Source of the DNA: Clostridium saccharobutylicum DSM 13864
GTDB lineage: Bacteria; Bacillota; Clostridia; Clostridiales; Clostridiaceae
Direction: 5' to 3'
Length of the DNA stretch: 64,000 nucleotides
Assembly (NCBI RefSeq): GCF_000473995.1
Contig: NC_022571.1
Coordinates: 103,501-167,500 of the forward strand
Made by a program: the position numbers and the translations under genes
Shown here: piece by piece, positions 18,848 through 29,427 of the stretch
Layout of the letters: every line of letters begins with the position of its first letter
How positions within the stretch are numbered: position 1 is the stretch's first letter
Notes under the pieces: model-generated
What the model was told of the DNA's origin: nothing
Databases searched by the model: none
The model's input: only the letters and a program-made list of their open reading frames with translations

Positions 18848-19927
18848 ATGAAAGATCAAAGATTAGCAAATGTATTAGAAAAAATGCAAACTATGAATTT
18901 ATCACAGATGGTGGTTACATCACCAGCAGCGATTTATTATTTAACAGGTAAATGGATATCAACTGGAGAGAGAATGATAGCTCTTTATATAAATGCAGAT
19001 GGTAATCACAAGTTTATAATAAATAAGCTATTTCCACTTCAAGAAGATTTAGGAATAGAAGTGATTTGGTTTACAGATAATGACAATGCAATTGAAATAT
19101 TAAGTAAAGTAGTTAAAAAAGATAAAGTTTTAGGTGTAGACAAATTTTGGCCTGCACAATATTTAATAGGATTAATGGAGTTTAATGCAGTAAAAGGTTT
19201 TGTTAATTCATCTAGTATAATTGATGAATTAAGAATGATTAAGGATGAAGAAGAAAAAGAACTTATGAGAAAGTCTTCTCAAATAAATGATAGAGTTATG
19301 CAAATATTTTTAAGAGAGTTGAAGGAAGGATGTACTGAAAAATATTATGCTAGACTATTGCAGGAGATATACGAAAATGAAGGAGCTCAAGGATTTTCAT
19401 TTGATCCTATAATAGGATATGGTGCAAATGCAGCAGATCCACATCATGAAAATGATGATACAAAGCTTAAAAAAGGTGATAGCATAGTTATTGACATTGG
19501 GGGCGTGTATAATCATTATTGTTCCGATATGACAAGAACAGTGTTTTTTGGAGAAGAGCCAAGTAAAGAAGATAGAGAAGTATATGAGATAGTAAAGACT
19601 GCAAATTTAAATGCTATCGCAAAAGTGAAAGATGGTGTTAAATTTTCAGAAATTGATGCAGCAGCTAGAAATTATATAGATGATAAGGGATATGGAAAGT
19701 ATTTCACTCATAGAACAGGACATAGTGTAGGATTGGAAATACATGATAAAGGTGATGTAAGTTCTATTAATCACGAAGAGGTAAAAGAAGGGATGATATT
19801 CTCAATAGAACCAGGAATATATCTTCCAGGTAAGATTGGTGTTAGAATAGAAGATTTAGTCCTTGTAACAAAAGATGGAGCTGAAATTTTAAATTCAGTA
19901 TCCAAAGAGGTTACTATAATTAAATAA
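18848..19927 (+). CDS. Xaa-Pro aminopeptidase/M24B family peptidase
   Basis: Cytosolic metallopeptidase with an N-terminal creatinase-like domain (1-125) and the pita-bread catalytic domain. The two-metal ligands are D216 (VIDIGG), D227 (SDMTRT), H292 (TGHSVGL), E321 (IEPGIY) and E335 (RIEDLV). The ATG at 18848 is chosen because the upstream in-frame ATG at 18833 contains the GGAGG ribosome site itself. The 359-residue length is normal. It probably trims N-terminal residues before proline from peptides. Confidence 0.92.
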   Translation: MKDQRLANVLEKMQTMNLSQMVVTSPAAIYYLTGKWISTGERMIALYINADGNHKFIINKLFPLQEDLGIEVIWFTDNDNAIEILSKVVKKDKVLGVDKFWPAQYLIGLMEFNAVKGFVNSSSIIDELRMIKDEEEKELMRKSSQINDRVMQIFLRELKEGCTEKYYARLLQEIYENEGAQGFSFDPIIGYGANAADPHHENDDTKLKKGDSIVIDIGGVYNHYCSDMTRTVFFGEEPSKEDREVYEIVKTANLNAIAKVKDGVKFSEIDAAARNYIDDKGYGKYFTHRTGHSVGLEIHDKGDVSSINHEEVKEGMIFSIEPGIYLPGKIGVRIEDLVLVTKDGAEILNSVSKEVTIIK

Positions 19928-20090
19928 ATAATAAAGTTCTTATATTGAGAATTATAATTACATGATATAACTATAATTTTTTATTACAGTTCAACACTAT
20001 ATTTAGAATATAGTCTAAGATTAAAAGAGTATGTATATATTAAAATCACATTCAATAATTAATTATACTAAGGAGCATATCAAAATAAAG

Positions 20091-20275
20091 AAATTAGACA
20101 CATATTTGTGAAATAGGCATTGAAAATAAACTGTTTAAATATCTTAATGGAAGGTTGTTCTACTTTAGCCTGTCCAAACTTTATATTTGGAGCAAACTAA
20201 AGCAGGTGTAACTTTCCATTTAGATGTTCCCAGCGAAATTTTCTTAGTCCTATGGAACAAATATGTGTCTAATTT
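20091..20275. repeat. 185-bp long palindromic element
   Basis: The outer arms are 19 bp and perfect (20091-20109 with 20257-20275; AAATTAGACACATATTTGT). Inner segments also pair: GAAATAGG-type with TCCTAT, ATGGAAGGTT with AACTTTCCAT, and CTTTAG with CTAAAG, so nearly the whole element folds into one long interrupted hairpin. No reading frame of note. It could be a MITE-like element or a structured RNA gene; only one copy is seen here. Confidence 0.7.
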
Positions 20276-20280
20276 CGATT

Positions 20281-20314
20281 ATGCATCACGAAACTTTAAT
20301 ACTTCGCAATGCAT
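20281..20314 (-). terminator. Hairpin downstream of murC
   Basis: ATGCATCACGAA pairs with TTCGCAATGCAT (10 of 12). It lies 13 bases past the murC stop, but the T-run is poor, so terminator activity is uncertain. Confidence 0.45.
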
Positions 20315-20326
20315 CTAAATTTTAAA

Positions 20327-21706
20327 TTATTCATTTAAATATTTTTCACCAACAATAACTACATCACCAGCACCTACAGTTAATAGTAAGTCGCCGTCTT
20401 GAAGTTTTGATTTAACGTATTCTAGCGCTTCATCGTGTGAATGAACATTAGTACATTTAACACCTGTAGCTCTTATTGCATCGCCAAGTTCGTCAGATGA
20501 AACTAAACCAGTATCTTTTTCACGAGCAGCATAAATATCCATTAAGATAAGTTCATCAGTCTCTGTGAAACAATGAGTAAATTCATCAAATAATGATTTA
20601 GTTCTAGTATAAGTGTGTGGTTGGAAGATGCAGTATGTTTTATTATGGTGTATTTTTTTTGCAGTACTTAAAGTAGCTTTAATTTCAGTTGGATGATGAG
20701 CATAGTCATCTATTACTGTAACACCGTTCTTTTCTCCCTTATACTCAAATCTTTTGTGTGCACCCTTGCATTTTGATAATCCCTCAATTATATCTTCAGA
20801 AGAAATATTAAATATAAGTGAAACACATACTGAAGCTAGAGCATTTAATATGTTATGCTCACCTGGTACATTTAGAGTAAGGTTAAATAACTTTTTATCA
20901 TGTTTATATACATCGAAAGTAGCGCAACCATTTTTGTTGAACACTATGTTTTTGGCAGTTACATCAACATTTTCTCCTAAGCCGTAGCTTAAAGTGTTAC
21001 AATCAGCATTTGATAAAACTTTTTTTACTCTAACGTCATCACCATATCCTACAAGATATCCGTCTTTTGGAATGAGATTAGAGAATTTTGAAAATGTATC
21101 TGCAATTTCATCGATATCTTTATAGCAATCTAAGTGATCAGCATCAATATTTAAAATTATTCCGACATAAGGGAAGAATTTTAAGAATGAACGCTTATAT
21201 TCACAAGCTTCAGTTAAGAAATATTCGCTGTTACCAATTCTAAAGTTACCACCAATAGCATCTAATTCTCCACCAACTAGAATAGTTGGATCTAAATTAC
21301 CAGCAAGTGTAATATGAGATAACATGGATGTACATGTAGTTTTTCCATGAGTACCAGAAATGGCTACATTATATTTATGACCTTTCATAATTTGACCTAA
21401 AAATTCAGCTCTGTCCATTAATGTTATATTATTTTCTTTAGCATATAAAAGTTCAGGATTATCAGAAGGGATAGCAGCAGTATATACTACTAAATCTACA
21501 TCCTTAATATTATCTTTATTGTGCCCTATGTAAATTTCAGCACCTTCAGATCTTAATTTTTCAACAATAGGAGAATCTTTAAAATCTGAACCAGAAACTT
21601 TAAAGCCACTATTTAATAAAACAGCAGCAAGTCCGCTCATGCTGATACCACCAATACCAATGAAATGAACTTTTTTATCTTTATCTTTTATAAAATCGAA
21701 AGACAA
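20327..21706 (-). CDS. murC: UDP-N-acetylmuramate-L-alanine ligase
   Basis: Adds L-alanine to UDP-MurNAc in peptidoglycan precursor synthesis. The N-terminal Rossmann part has [14 protein letters not shown]. The ATP loop is SGTHGKTT (about 117-124), followed by the central ligase domain (HADH-type [11 protein letters not shown]) and a C-terminal domain with DDYAHHPTE. The start is taken as TTG at 21706 ([12 protein letters not shown]), because AAGGGG lies 9 bases upstream; a TTG at 21715 abuts that site directly. Length 459 is normal. murD is in the same window at 62 kb. Confidence 0.95.
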   Translation of the reverse strand: MSFDFIKDKDKKVHFIGIGGISMSGLAAVLLNSGFKVSGSDFKDSPIVEKLRSEGAEIYIGHNKDNIKDVDLVVYTAAIPSDNPELLYAKENNITLMDRAEFLGQIMKGHKYNVAISGTHGKTTCTSMLSHITLAGNLDPTILVGGELDAIGGNFRIGNSEYFLTEACEYKRSFLKFFPYVGIILNIDADHLDCYKDIDEIADTFSKFSNLIPKDGYLVGYGDDVRVKKVLSNADCNTLSYGLGENVDVTAKNIVFNKNGCATFDVYKHDKKLFNLTLNVPGEHNILNALASVCVSLIFNISSEDIIEGLSKCKGAHKRFEYKGEKNGVTVIDDYAHHPTEIKATLSTAKKIHHNKTYCIFQPHTYTRTKSLFDEFTHCFTETDELILMDIYAAREKDTGLVSSDELGDAIRATGVKCTNVHSHDEALEYVKSKLQDGDLLLTVGAGDVVIVGEKYLNE

Positions 21707-21715
21707 ATGGATCAA

Positions 21716-22281
21716 CCCCTTTTTAATTAGTAGAATTATATTAAAATTTTATATAATTCTTATACAATTGTAAAACTAAAATTCAAAGTCAGCATTTGAA
21801 TAAATAAGCATATGAAAGAAAATAATAGAACAAAGACTACACATAGTTCTTGTCAGAGAGGAAAGCAGGTTCTTAATAATAGTGTATTTATTTAGTAGAA
21901 TTTGCTGACACAGTATGACGAGAGCTATGCAATTATATTTGTTAATTATTTTCACGATTATGCCTAATAACAAAATAGCATTATAATATAATAATATTTA
22001 AAGTTATCAGGGAATATGTTTATAAATTCATACTATAAATGTATATTTATAGTTCAAAGTTAAATTTATGAAAGTTTTAGTAGTACACTGTAATTATAAT
22101 TATATACATTTTTTTGTGAATCAACCACAGAAAAAAATAAATACATGCTATTTTATTGGAAAATGTTTATTTTCCATAAACTTATAGATAAAAAGTTAAA
22201 AACATTGATATTAATTTGGATTTGACATAAAATATGAATATTAAAGGGATTTAATAAAAATAAATTCGTGTAGGTGATTAA
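21716..22281. other. Gene-free region between divergent murC and purR
   Basis: About 560 very AT-rich bases. A minus-strand 65-codon frame at 21776-21973 lacks family features and was not accepted. An inverted repeat TGGAAAAT-GTTT-ATTTTCCA (22157-22176) lies about 105 bases before purR and may be an operator. The stretch at 21810-21827 (CATATGAAAGAAAATAA) resembles sequence around the IS256 target at 16063-16078. Confidence 0.5.
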
Positions 22282-23097
22282 ATGGAAAAGTTTACGAGAA
22301 ATAAACGAGTAGTGATTATAACTAAGATACTATTGGAAAGTCCAAATAAGATAATAGGATTAAATAAATTTTCAGAATTATTAAATGCAGCTAAATCTAC
22401 TATAAGCGAAGATATAGTAGTTGTTAGAGAAGTTTTAGAAAGACTTAGTATGGGAAAAATAGAAACTATAGCAGGGGTAGCTGGTGGTATTAAGTACATT
22501 CCTTCAATTGGATATGATAAGAAAAAAGAATTTTCATTAGAATTATGTAATTTATTAGAAGATGGGGGAAGAGTAATACCAGGAAATATAATATATATGA
22601 CAGACTTAATGTATAATCCAGAAATAATAAGTAAGGCAGGGGTTATGCTTTCATCTTGTTTCCAAGGAAAAGATATAGATTATGTAATAACAGTTGAAAC
22701 TAAGGGAATTCCCCTTGCTTATGAAGTAGCTAGAAATTTAGGAGTACAATTGGTCATTGCAAGAAGAGATAGCCAAGTTACGGAAGGACCAACAGTTACT
22801 ATAAATTATGTTTCAGGAAGTAATGGAAGATTGCAACAAATGTCATTGTCTAAGAAATCAATGAAAAATTGCAGTAAATGTATATTTATTGACGATTTTA
22901 TGAAGGGCGGAGGAACTGCAGTTGGAATCAAAGATTTATTAAAGGAATTTGATAGTGAATTAGTTGGAATTGGAGTATTGGTTGATAATAAACAAAGCGA
23001 AAAGAAATTAATTGATGAATATGTTTCAATTGTAGAATTAAAAGAAGTAGATGAATCATCAATTGTAGGAATACAACCTTCAAAAATATTTTCTTAA
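22282..23097 (+). CDS. purR: Purine operon repressor
   Basis: Gram-positive PurR: an N-terminal winged helix (about 1-75; KRVVIITKILLESPN) fused to a phosphoribosyltransferase-like domain that senses PRPP. The PRPP-binding motif CIFIDDFMKGGGTA is intact. Length 271 is typical. Start with a TAGGTGA site. It stands upstream of spoVG, glmU and prs as in Bacillus; prs makes the PRPP that PurR senses. It is separated from spoVG by a terminator and that gene's own promoter. Confidence 0.95.
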   Translation: MEKFTRNKRVVIITKILLESPNKIIGLNKFSELLNAAKSTISEDIVVVREVLERLSMGKIETIAGVAGGIKYIPSIGYDKKKEFSLELCNLLEDGGRVIPGNIIYMTDLMYNPEIISKAGVMLSSCFQGKDIDYVITVETKGIPLAYEVARNLGVQLVIARRDSQVTEGPTVTINYVSGSNGRLQQMSLSKKSMKNCSKCIFIDDFMKGGGTAVGIKDLLKEFDSELVGIGVLVDNKQSEKKLIDEYVSIVELKEVDESSIVGIQPSKIFS

Positions 23098-23127
23098 TTA
23101 ATTATAATTAACGTTTAAGGTATCTTC

Positions 23128-23179
23128 AAAAAAATAACAAGTCCATCTGTCAAGATTATTTTGGACTTGTTATTTTTTT
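23128..23179 (+). terminator. Terminator after purR built from the dispersed repeat core
   Basis: A perfect 18-bp stem (23128-23145 with 23162-23179), 16-base loop and T-run. The arm AATAACAAGTCCAT is shared with the repeat family at 42.5 and 52.7 kb. Confidence 0.88.
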
Positions 23180-23344
23180 AATAAATAAATCATCATCATA
23201 ATAATAAATATAGCTTTTATTATTGTATAAGGACTAAATTAATGTTTAGTTTATATGCCCTAGAATTAGTTTATTATTAAAATGTGTAGTAATTTATATA
23301 TTTTTACATAATAAAATAAATTTTCTAATAATTTAACAAATATA

Positions 23345-23373
23345 AAAGGAATTTAGAAATTTATGGAGAAATT
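23345..23373 (+). promoter_or_regulatory. Candidate sigma-H promoter of spoVG
   Basis: AGGAATTT (23347-23354) followed after 11 bases by GGAGAAATT fits the sigma-H pattern RnAGGAwWW-N11-RnnGAATww with one mismatch. spoVG is the classic sigma-H target in Bacillus. Assignment is by pattern only. Confidence 0.6.
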
Positions 23374-23428
23374 ATATATTATATAAATATCAAATATTTT
23401 TATAAGCAACTGGGAGGGGTGGAGTAAG

Positions 23429-23704
23429 ATGCAAATTACAGACGTTAGAATTAGAAAAATCGCATCAGAAGGTAAAATGAAAGGAATCGTTTCTGTAACA
23501 TTTGATAATGAATTCGTAGTTCACGATATCAAAGTCATAGAAGGTCAAGCGGGTTTATTTATTGCTATGCCAAGTAGAAAGACACCAGATGGAGAATTTA
23601 AGGATATAGCTCACCCAATAAATACAGAAGCAAGAGAAAAAATTCAAACTGCAATTTTAGAAGCTTACGAAAAGGCTATTTCAGAAGAAGTTGCAGACAA
23701 CTAA
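23429..23704 (+). CDS. spoVG: Septation/RNA-binding regulator SpoVG
   Basis: 91-residue SpoVG (family 84-100), beginning [11 protein letters not shown] and holding the conserved [20 protein letters not shown] core. It is a small nucleic-acid-binding regulator that affects sporulation septum formation, cell envelope and virulence genes in Firmicutes. A strong GGGAGGGGTGG site precedes the ATG. It lies between purR and glmU as in Bacillus. A sigma-H-like promoter is seen 60-85 bases upstream. Confidence 0.97.
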   Translation: MQITDVRIRKIASEGKMKGIVSVTFDNEFVVHDIKVIEGQAGLFIAMPSRKTPDGEFKDIAHPINTEAREKIQTAILEAYEKAISEEVADN

Positions 23705-23904
23705 TAATTTTAAAGATAAGAGGAAGTATATAGCTTCCTCTTATTTCATTAATTAAATAATAAGTAATATTCGAAAAAATATTAAGGGGTTATATGGGTT
23801 GAAATAAATATTGCTTTCAAATATAATTAATAAGTATGAATATTAAATGTATTATTAAGCTTATAAAATCGCTTAGTAAACCTATGAATGAGGTGTGATA
23901 TATA

Positions 23905-25272
23905 ATGTATAAATGTGCACTAGTTTTGGCAGCAGGTCAAGGTAAAAGAATAAAATCTGATTTACCTAAGGTACTACATAAAGTATGTGGAAAAGAAATG
24001 TTAAAGCATGTTATAGATTCAATAAGAAATTCAGGAATAGATGATATAAATGTAATAATAGGAAAAGGCGCAGAGCTTGTAAAGGAAAGAACTCAAGATA
24101 GAAACGTATCTTATTCTCTTCAAGCTGAGCAATTAGGAACAGGACATGCAGTCCAATGTTCTAAAGAATTTTTACAAGGAAAAAAAGGTGTAGTTGCAAT
24201 TTTTACAGGAGATACTCCTTTAATTAAACAATCTACAGTTGAAAGATTAGTTGAAGATCATATAAATAATAAAAATGCAGCAACAATTTTAACTGCAATC
24301 GTTGATGATCCAACTGGTTATGGAAGAATTGTAAGAAAAGATAATCAAGTTTTAAAAATTGTAGAACATAAAGACTGTAATGAAGAAGAACTTAAAATTA
24401 CAGAAATGAATTCTGGAATTTATTGTTTTGATATTGAATTATTAGTTAAGGCTTTAGATAAATTAAACAATAATAATGAACAGGGTGAATATTATCTTAC
24501 AGATGTAATTGAAATATTAAAATCTGAAAATAAGGTAATAGGAGCAGTTGTAACAGATTTTGAAGAAACTATTGGAGTAAATTCAAGAGTTCAATTAGCA
24601 CAAGCAGAAGAAATACTTAAAAATAGAATAAATCTTAAGCATATGGAAAATGGAGTTACATTAATTGATCCTAAAACAACTTATATAGGAATTGATGTAG
24701 AAATAGGTAAAGATACAATAATATATCCAAATAATATTTTAGAAGGTAATACTAAAATAGGATCAAATTGCTTACTTTATCAAAATTCAAGAATCGCAGA
24801 TAGTACCATTGGAGATGAAGTAGATATTCAATCTTCTGTTATATTAGATAGTAAAATTGGAGACAACACTACTGTAGGACCATTTGCATATATAAGACCA
24901 GAATCTACAATTGGTAAGCATGCAAGAATAGGCGATTTTGTGGAAATAAAAAAATCAACTATTGGTGATGGAACTAAAGTATCTCATTTAACTTATATAG
25001 GAGATGCAGAAGTTGGTTCAGATTGTAACTTTGGATGTGGTACAGTTGTTGTAAATTATGATGGTAAAGTTAAACATAAAACTGTTATTGGAGATAATAG
25101 TTTTATAGGATGTAATACTAACTTAGTATCACCAGTTAAAGTTGGAGACAACACTTATATAGCAGCAGGATCAACTATTACAGCTGAAGTTAAAGAAGGT
25201 GATCTTGCTGTCGCAAGAGCTAAACAAAGAAATATTAGTGGATGGGTAGAAAAAAAGGGATTAAAAAAATAA
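23905..25272 (+). CDS. glmU: Bifunctional GlcNAc-1-P uridyltransferase/GlcN-1-P acetyltransferase
   Basis: Makes UDP-GlcNAc, the entry sugar of peptidoglycan and teichoic acid. The N-terminal Rossmann-like domain carries [15 protein letters not shown] (8-22) for UTP binding, and the C-terminal half is a left-handed beta-helix of hexapeptide repeats (about 250-430) holding the acetyltransferase site. Length 455 is normal. GAGGTG lies before the ATG. It is followed by a short palindromic repeat and then prs. Confidence 0.97.
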   Translation: MYKCALVLAAGQGKRIKSDLPKVLHKVCGKEMLKHVIDSIRNSGIDDINVIIGKGAELVKERTQDRNVSYSLQAEQLGTGHAVQCSKEFLQGKKGVVAIFTGDTPLIKQSTVERLVEDHINNKNAATILTAIVDDPTGYGRIVRKDNQVLKIVEHKDCNEEELKITEMNSGIYCFDIELLVKALDKLNNNNEQGEYYLTDVIEILKSENKVIGAVVTDFEETIGVNSRVQLAQAEEILKNRINLKHMENGVTLIDPKTTYIGIDVEIGKDTIIYPNNILEGNTKIGSNCLLYQNSRIADSTIGDEVDIQSSVILDSKIGDNTTVGPFAYIRPESTIGKHARIGDFVEIKKSTIGDGTKVSHLTYIGDAEVGSDCNFGCGTVVVNYDGKVKHKTVIGDNSFIGCNTNLVSPVKVGDNTYIAAGSTITAEVKEGDLAVARAKQRNISGWVEKKGLKK

Positions 25273-25278
25273 AATTTT

Positions 25279-25312
25279 AGGCACATGGATTTGTTATTTT
25301 TTGAATGTGCCC
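25279..25312. repeat. Palindromic repeat, short form (copy c)
   Basis: GGCACAT (25280-25286) and ATGTGCC (25305-25311) enclose TTGTTATTTTTTG. The surrounding 36 bases match the copy at 13156-13189 with about five differences. It may act as the glmU terminator. Confidence 0.75.
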
Positions 25313-25392
25313 TAATATAAGGTATATTAGAAAAGTAATAAGGCAATTAATATATCTGAACTAACTAAAATTTTAAGGAGGTCTTCTTAATT

Positions 25393-26358
25393 ATGATAAC
25401 TCATGGAAGAAATATAAAAGTCTTTACTGGAAACTCTCATCCACAATTGGCGGCGGATATAGCGGATATATTAGGTGTTCCAGTAGGAAAGTCTAAGGTT
25501 TCAACTTTTAGTGATGGAGAAATATCTGTAGATATTAATGAAACTGTAAGAGGTAATGATGTATTTATAGTTCAATCTACTTGTTCACCAGTTAATAATA
25601 ATTTGATGGAATTGTTAATTATGATAGATGCATTTAAAAGAGCGTCAGCAGGGAGAATTACAGTAGTTACTCCATACTATGGATATGCGAGACAAGATAG
25701 AAAGGCTAAATCAAGAGATCCAATAACTGCAAAATTGGTAGCTGATTTATTAACTGCAGCAGGAGCACATAGAGTTTTGACTATGGATTTACATGCTGCA
25801 CAGATTCAAGGTTATTTTGATATCCCAGTGGATCATTTATTAGGATCACCAATACTAGCAAGACATTTTATTTCAAAAGGACTTGCAGATAGAGAAGATG
25901 TTGTAGTGGTATCGCCAGATTTAGGTAGTGTTACTAGAGCAAGAAAATTTGCAGATAGCCTACATGCACCAATAGCTATTATAGATAAAAGAAGACCAAA
26001 AGCAAATGTTTCGGAGATAATGAATATAATTGGAGATGTTGAGGGAAAGGTATGTATCTTAATTGATGATATGATAGATACTGCTGGAACTATTACAAAT
26101 GCAGCAAATGCACTTAAAGATTTAGGAGCAAAAAACGTATATGCATGTTGTACTCATGGTGTGTTATCAGGACCTGCAATGGAAAGAATAAACAAGTCAG
26201 CAATTGAAGAGCTGGTAATGTTAAATACAATTCCGCTAAGAGATGGTATAGATAAAACTAAAATAACATCAATTTCGGTCGCACCTTTATTTGCAGAAGC
26301 AATAAAGAGAATTTATGATGATCAACCAATAAGTAAATTATTTGAATATCAAAAATAA
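25393..26358 (+). CDS. prs: Ribose-phosphate pyrophosphokinase
   Basis: Makes PRPP from ribose 5-phosphate and ATP for purine, pyrimidine, histidine and tryptophan synthesis. Class I PRPP synthetase motifs are present: FSDGEI, the [13 protein letters not shown]-binding segment, the [19 protein letters not shown] catalytic stretch and the PRPP loop [11 protein letters not shown]. Length 321 is standard. A perfect AAGGAGG site precedes the ATG. Conserved neighbour of glmU. Confidence 0.97.
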   Translation: MITHGRNIKVFTGNSHPQLAADIADILGVPVGKSKVSTFSDGEISVDINETVRGNDVFIVQSTCSPVNNNLMELLIMIDAFKRASAGRITVVTPYYGYARQDRKAKSRDPITAKLVADLLTAAGAHRVLTMDLHAAQIQGYFDIPVDHLLGSPILARHFISKGLADREDVVVVSPDLGSVTRARKFADSLHAPIAIIDKRRPKANVSEIMNIIGDVEGKVCILIDDMIDTAGTITNAANALKDLGAKNVYACCTHGVLSGPAMERINKSAIEELVMLNTIPLRDGIDKTKITSISVAPLFAEAIKRIYDDQPISKLFEYQK

Positions 26359-26368
26359 TACATATAAA

Positions 26369-26412
26369 AAAGCTCCCTCTATGGTTGTAGCCATTGAGGG
26401 AGCTTTAAGGTT
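26369..26412 (+). terminator. Terminator after prs
   Basis: A 16-bp stem with one mismatch (26369-26384 with 26391-26406; AGCTCCCTC/GAGGGAGCT) and a 6-base loop; T-run short. Confidence 0.75.
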
Positions 26413-26547
26413 ATAATATATTCAATGCTAATTCATGTGCATTTATATAAAATGAATCAATTGCAAATAATATTGGAAATGTAATTAATGATTTTAGTAT
26501 TAAATACAAATTATTAAATTGTAAGAAAAGGAGGGGTTAAGTAAAGT

Positions 26548-27234
26548 ATGGAGCGATTTTCAGGAAAAGTTTTAATTGTAGATGATGATGAAAATATTAG
26601 TGAAGTAATAAATATGTATCTAAAAAGTTCGGGATATGATACTAAAATAGCGCTAAATGGTAAAGAAGCACAAGATATGTATTTAGATTATAATCCAGAT
26701 TTAGTTTTACTTGATGTAATGATACCATATATAGATGGAATTGATGTTTTAAAATGGATGAGAAAACAAGGTGAAACTCCAATTATAATGATTACTGCAA
26801 AAGGAGATACTTTTGATAAAGTTTTGGCGCTAGAGCTTGGAGCAGATGATTATATAGTGAAACCATTTGAACCTAAAGAATTGCTAGCTAGAGTAAAAGC
26901 AGTTTTAAGAAGATATTCAACAGATACAGTTAAGAGTGAAGTTATAAAGTTAAGCGATTTATTAATAGATTCAATGTCATACAAAGTAACATATAATGGC
27001 GAAGACATAAAAATGCCACCAAAGGAGTTTGAACTTTTATATTATTTAGCTAGCAATAAAAATAAGGTATTTACAAGGGAACAGTTGCTTTGTGAAGTTT
27101 GGGGATATGATTATCCGGGTGATTCTAGGACTGTAGACGTACATATAAAGAGATTAAGAGAAAAATTAAGCAGCGGTGAAACTTGGGAAATACAAACTGT
27201 ATGGGGTGTAGGATATAAATTTGAGGTGAACTAA
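26548..27234 (+). CDS. OmpR/PhoB-family response regulator
   Basis: 228-residue two-component regulator. Receiver domain with the acidic pocket VDDDEN, phosphoacceptor D56 (LVLLDVMIP) and K105 (YIVKPFEP). The C-terminal winged helix ends in TVDVHIKRLREKL...WGVGYKF. An AGGAGGGG site lies before the ATG. The stop codon touches the start of the kinase gene at 27235, so the two are translationally coupled. The signal is not evident from sequence; in Bacillus the prs-pth interval holds ctc instead, so this pair is a lineage-specific insert. Confidence 0.95.
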   Translation: MERFSGKVLIVDDDENISEVINMYLKSSGYDTKIALNGKEAQDMYLDYNPDLVLLDVMIPYIDGIDVLKWMRKQGETPIIMITAKGDTFDKVLALELGADDYIVKPFEPKELLARVKAVLRRYSTDTVKSEVIKLSDLLIDSMSYKVTYNGEDIKMPPKEFELLYYLASNKNKVFTREQLLCEVWGYDYPGDSRTVDVHIKRLREKLSSGETWEIQTVWGVGYKFEVN

Positions 27235-28668
27235 ATGAGAAGAATGAGTTTGCTTTTAAAATTAATAATTACATTTACAATTATTTTGGGAATTGTGTTA
27301 GTTTGTTTGGCGTGGATATTATCTATGTGGTTCAAGGTTTATTATTTTAAAGAAAAAAGAACTCAATTTGAACAATGCATTTCGAATGTTCCAAGTGCAA
27401 TGTTAACGTATAGAGCTAAAGATTCTATTGGAAAGGGTAATGAAAAGGATATTGATAGACTTCAAACAGTTGTAGACGCATTAAGTGGTGCAGTAAATGC
27501 AGAAATACTTATTTCAGATAAAGATAGTTCCATAATTTTGTGCTCTAAATTTGAGGAAAATAAAAAATTAAAAGTATTGCCTATCATCTCAGAAGAAAAT
27601 ATGAATTCATTATTAAAAGGAAAATCAATAGAATATGTTAATGATCATTACACTTATATATATCCAATTTTAAAAGATAACGAATTTCAAGGATATATGA
27701 TAATGACAACACCGTTGTCAGAAATAAATGGACAGTTACATAAGATTTATCTTATTATATGGATATCTGCATTAATAGCAATGATATTTGCTTCATCAGT
27801 ATTATCACTATTTTCAAAGAAGATATTAATAAATCCATTGGCTGAAATAAATAATGCAGCAAAGGAATTTGCTAATGGTAAAGTTAATAAAAGAGTTTAT
27901 GTAAAATCACAAGATGAAATAGGTCAGCTTGCTGACTCATTCAATATAATGGCAGAATCATTAGAAAAAGTTGAAAATAATAGAAGAGAATTTATATCAA
28001 ATGTTTCTCATGAATTAAGATCGCCTATAACATCAATAAAAGGTTTTATAGCTGGAATAATAGATGGAGTTATTCCAAAAGATAAAGAGGGATATTATTT
28101 AGAACGAGTTTATAGTGAGATTCAAAGGCTGACAAGACTAATTAATGATTTGTTAGATTTATCAGCAATTGAATCAGGAAAGTTAAAATTTCATATTAGG
28201 AAAATTGACATAAATGAATTGATTAGATTATGTGTAATTAATAATGAAACAAAGATAAAGGAAAAAGCAATAACGCTAAAGATAAAGTTGTTAGGCCAAA
28301 ATTGCTATGTAAGTGCAGATGAAGATAAAACAATGCAGGTTATAACTAATTTACTTGATAATGCTATTAAGTATTGTGGTAATAAGGGAAATATAAGAAT
28401 TAGTATATTTTCTAAAGGGCCAAAAGTATTTGTAGAAATCTATAATGATGGACCCAAAATTAAAGATGAAGAAATACGACATATATGGGATAGATTCTAT
28501 AAATCGGATAAGTCTAGAACTAATAAAGTTAGTAGTGGGTTAGGACTTTCTATAGTAAGAATGATACTTATGCAGCAAGGTGAAGAAATATGGACTGATA
28601 ATAATAAAGATATAGGAGTATCATTTACATTTTCACTTACAAGATATTCATCAATAAAGATTAAATGA
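27235..28668 (+). CDS. Membrane sensor histidine kinase
   Basis: 477-residue kinase paired with the preceding regulator. Two spans (about 8-31 and 170-194) bound an extracellular sensing domain of about 135 residues; then come HAMP (about 195-247), HisKA with H259 (SNVSHELRSP) and the HATPase domain with N box NLLDNAIKYC and G boxes NDGPKI and SSGLGLS. The extracellular domain has no family I can name. It starts immediately after the regulator's stop codon. Confidence 0.94.
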   Translation: MRRMSLLLKLIITFTIILGIVLVCLAWILSMWFKVYYFKEKRTQFEQCISNVPSAMLTYRAKDSIGKGNEKDIDRLQTVVDALSGAVNAEILISDKDSSIILCSKFEENKKLKVLPIISEENMNSLLKGKSIEYVNDHYTYIYPILKDNEFQGYMIMTTPLSEINGQLHKIYLIIWISALIAMIFASSVLSLFSKKILINPLAEINNAAKEFANGKVNKRVYVKSQDEIGQLADSFNIMAESLEKVENNRREFISNVSHELRSPITSIKGFIAGIIDGVIPKDKEGYYLERVYSEIQRLTRLINDLLDLSAIESGKLKFHIRKIDINELIRLCVINNETKIKEKAITLKIKLLGQNCYVSADEDKTMQVITNLLDNAIKYCGNKGNIRISIFSKGPKVFVEIYNDGPKIKDEEIRHIWDRFYKSDKSRTNKVSSGLGLSIVRMILMQQGEEIWTDNNKDIGVSFTFSLTRYSSIKIK

Positions 28669-28849
28669 TATTTTTATTGATGAAATTATTTATAATTACA
28701 AATATAATATTGTATTTGTAATTATAAATAATTTACACTAAAATCAGTAAAAGTAACTCGATTTTATAGCAAGATTAAAATAGTAACATATACAAATTAA
28801 AGTAAATTCGTAATAATTTCATAATAAATTTTTAAGGAGGAAAAATTTA

Positions 28850-29425
28850 ATGTTTTTGATAGTAGGACTTGGGAACCCAGGAAGTGAGTATGAGAATACA
28901 AGACATAATATTGGATTTAAAGTTGTTGATAACATTGCAAAAGAGTATAATATTGAGATAAACAGGCAAAAATTTAAAGGTATATATGGTGAAGGTTTTA
29001 TTGATGGAGAAAAGGTAATATTATTAAAACCAACAACTTATATGAATTTAAGCGGAGAAAGTATAAGAGAAGTAGTAGATTTTTATAAACTTACAAATGA
29101 ACAGGTATTAGTTATATATGATGATATTAGTTTAGATGTAGGTAGATTAAGAATAAGGGAAAAAGGTAGTGCAGGAGGACATAATGGTATAAAAAGCATT
29201 ATATCTCACCTTGGTACAGATGTTTTTCCAAGAATAAAAGTAGGCGTAGGACAACCTAATGTAGATTTGGTTAACTATGTCTTAGGAAAGTTTACTAAGG
29301 AAGAAATGTTAGTTTTGAATGAAAGTATAGATGCTTCAACAAAAGCATCAAGAGACATAATAAAGAATGACGTAAAAACAGCTATGAATCAATTTAATGG
29401 GTTTAAGGCGAATAAGAGTATTTAA
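28850..29425 (+). CDS. pth: Peptidyl-tRNA hydrolase
   Basis: Releases tRNA from stalled peptidyl-tRNA. The [15 protein letters not shown] motif includes N9 and catalytic H19; further conserved residues are in [12 protein letters not shown] and [10 protein letters not shown]. Length 191 is typical. AAGGAGG precedes the ATG. mfd starts 2 bases after the stop, the same pth-mfd order as in Bacillus. Confidence 0.97.
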   Translation: MFLIVGLGNPGSEYENTRHNIGFKVVDNIAKEYNIEINRQKFKGIYGEGFIDGEKVILLKPTTYMNLSGESIREVVDFYKLTNEQVLVIYDDISLDVGRLRIREKGSAGGHNGIKSIISHLGTDVFPRIKVGVGQPNVDLVNYVLGKFTKEEMLVLNESIDASTKASRDIIKNDVKTAMNQFNGFKANKSI

Positions 29426-29427
29426 GG

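Noticed and set aside
21776..21973. 65-codon minus-strand frame in the murC-purR gap
   Set aside because: No ribosome site, no family features, composition like the surrounding noncoding DNA.
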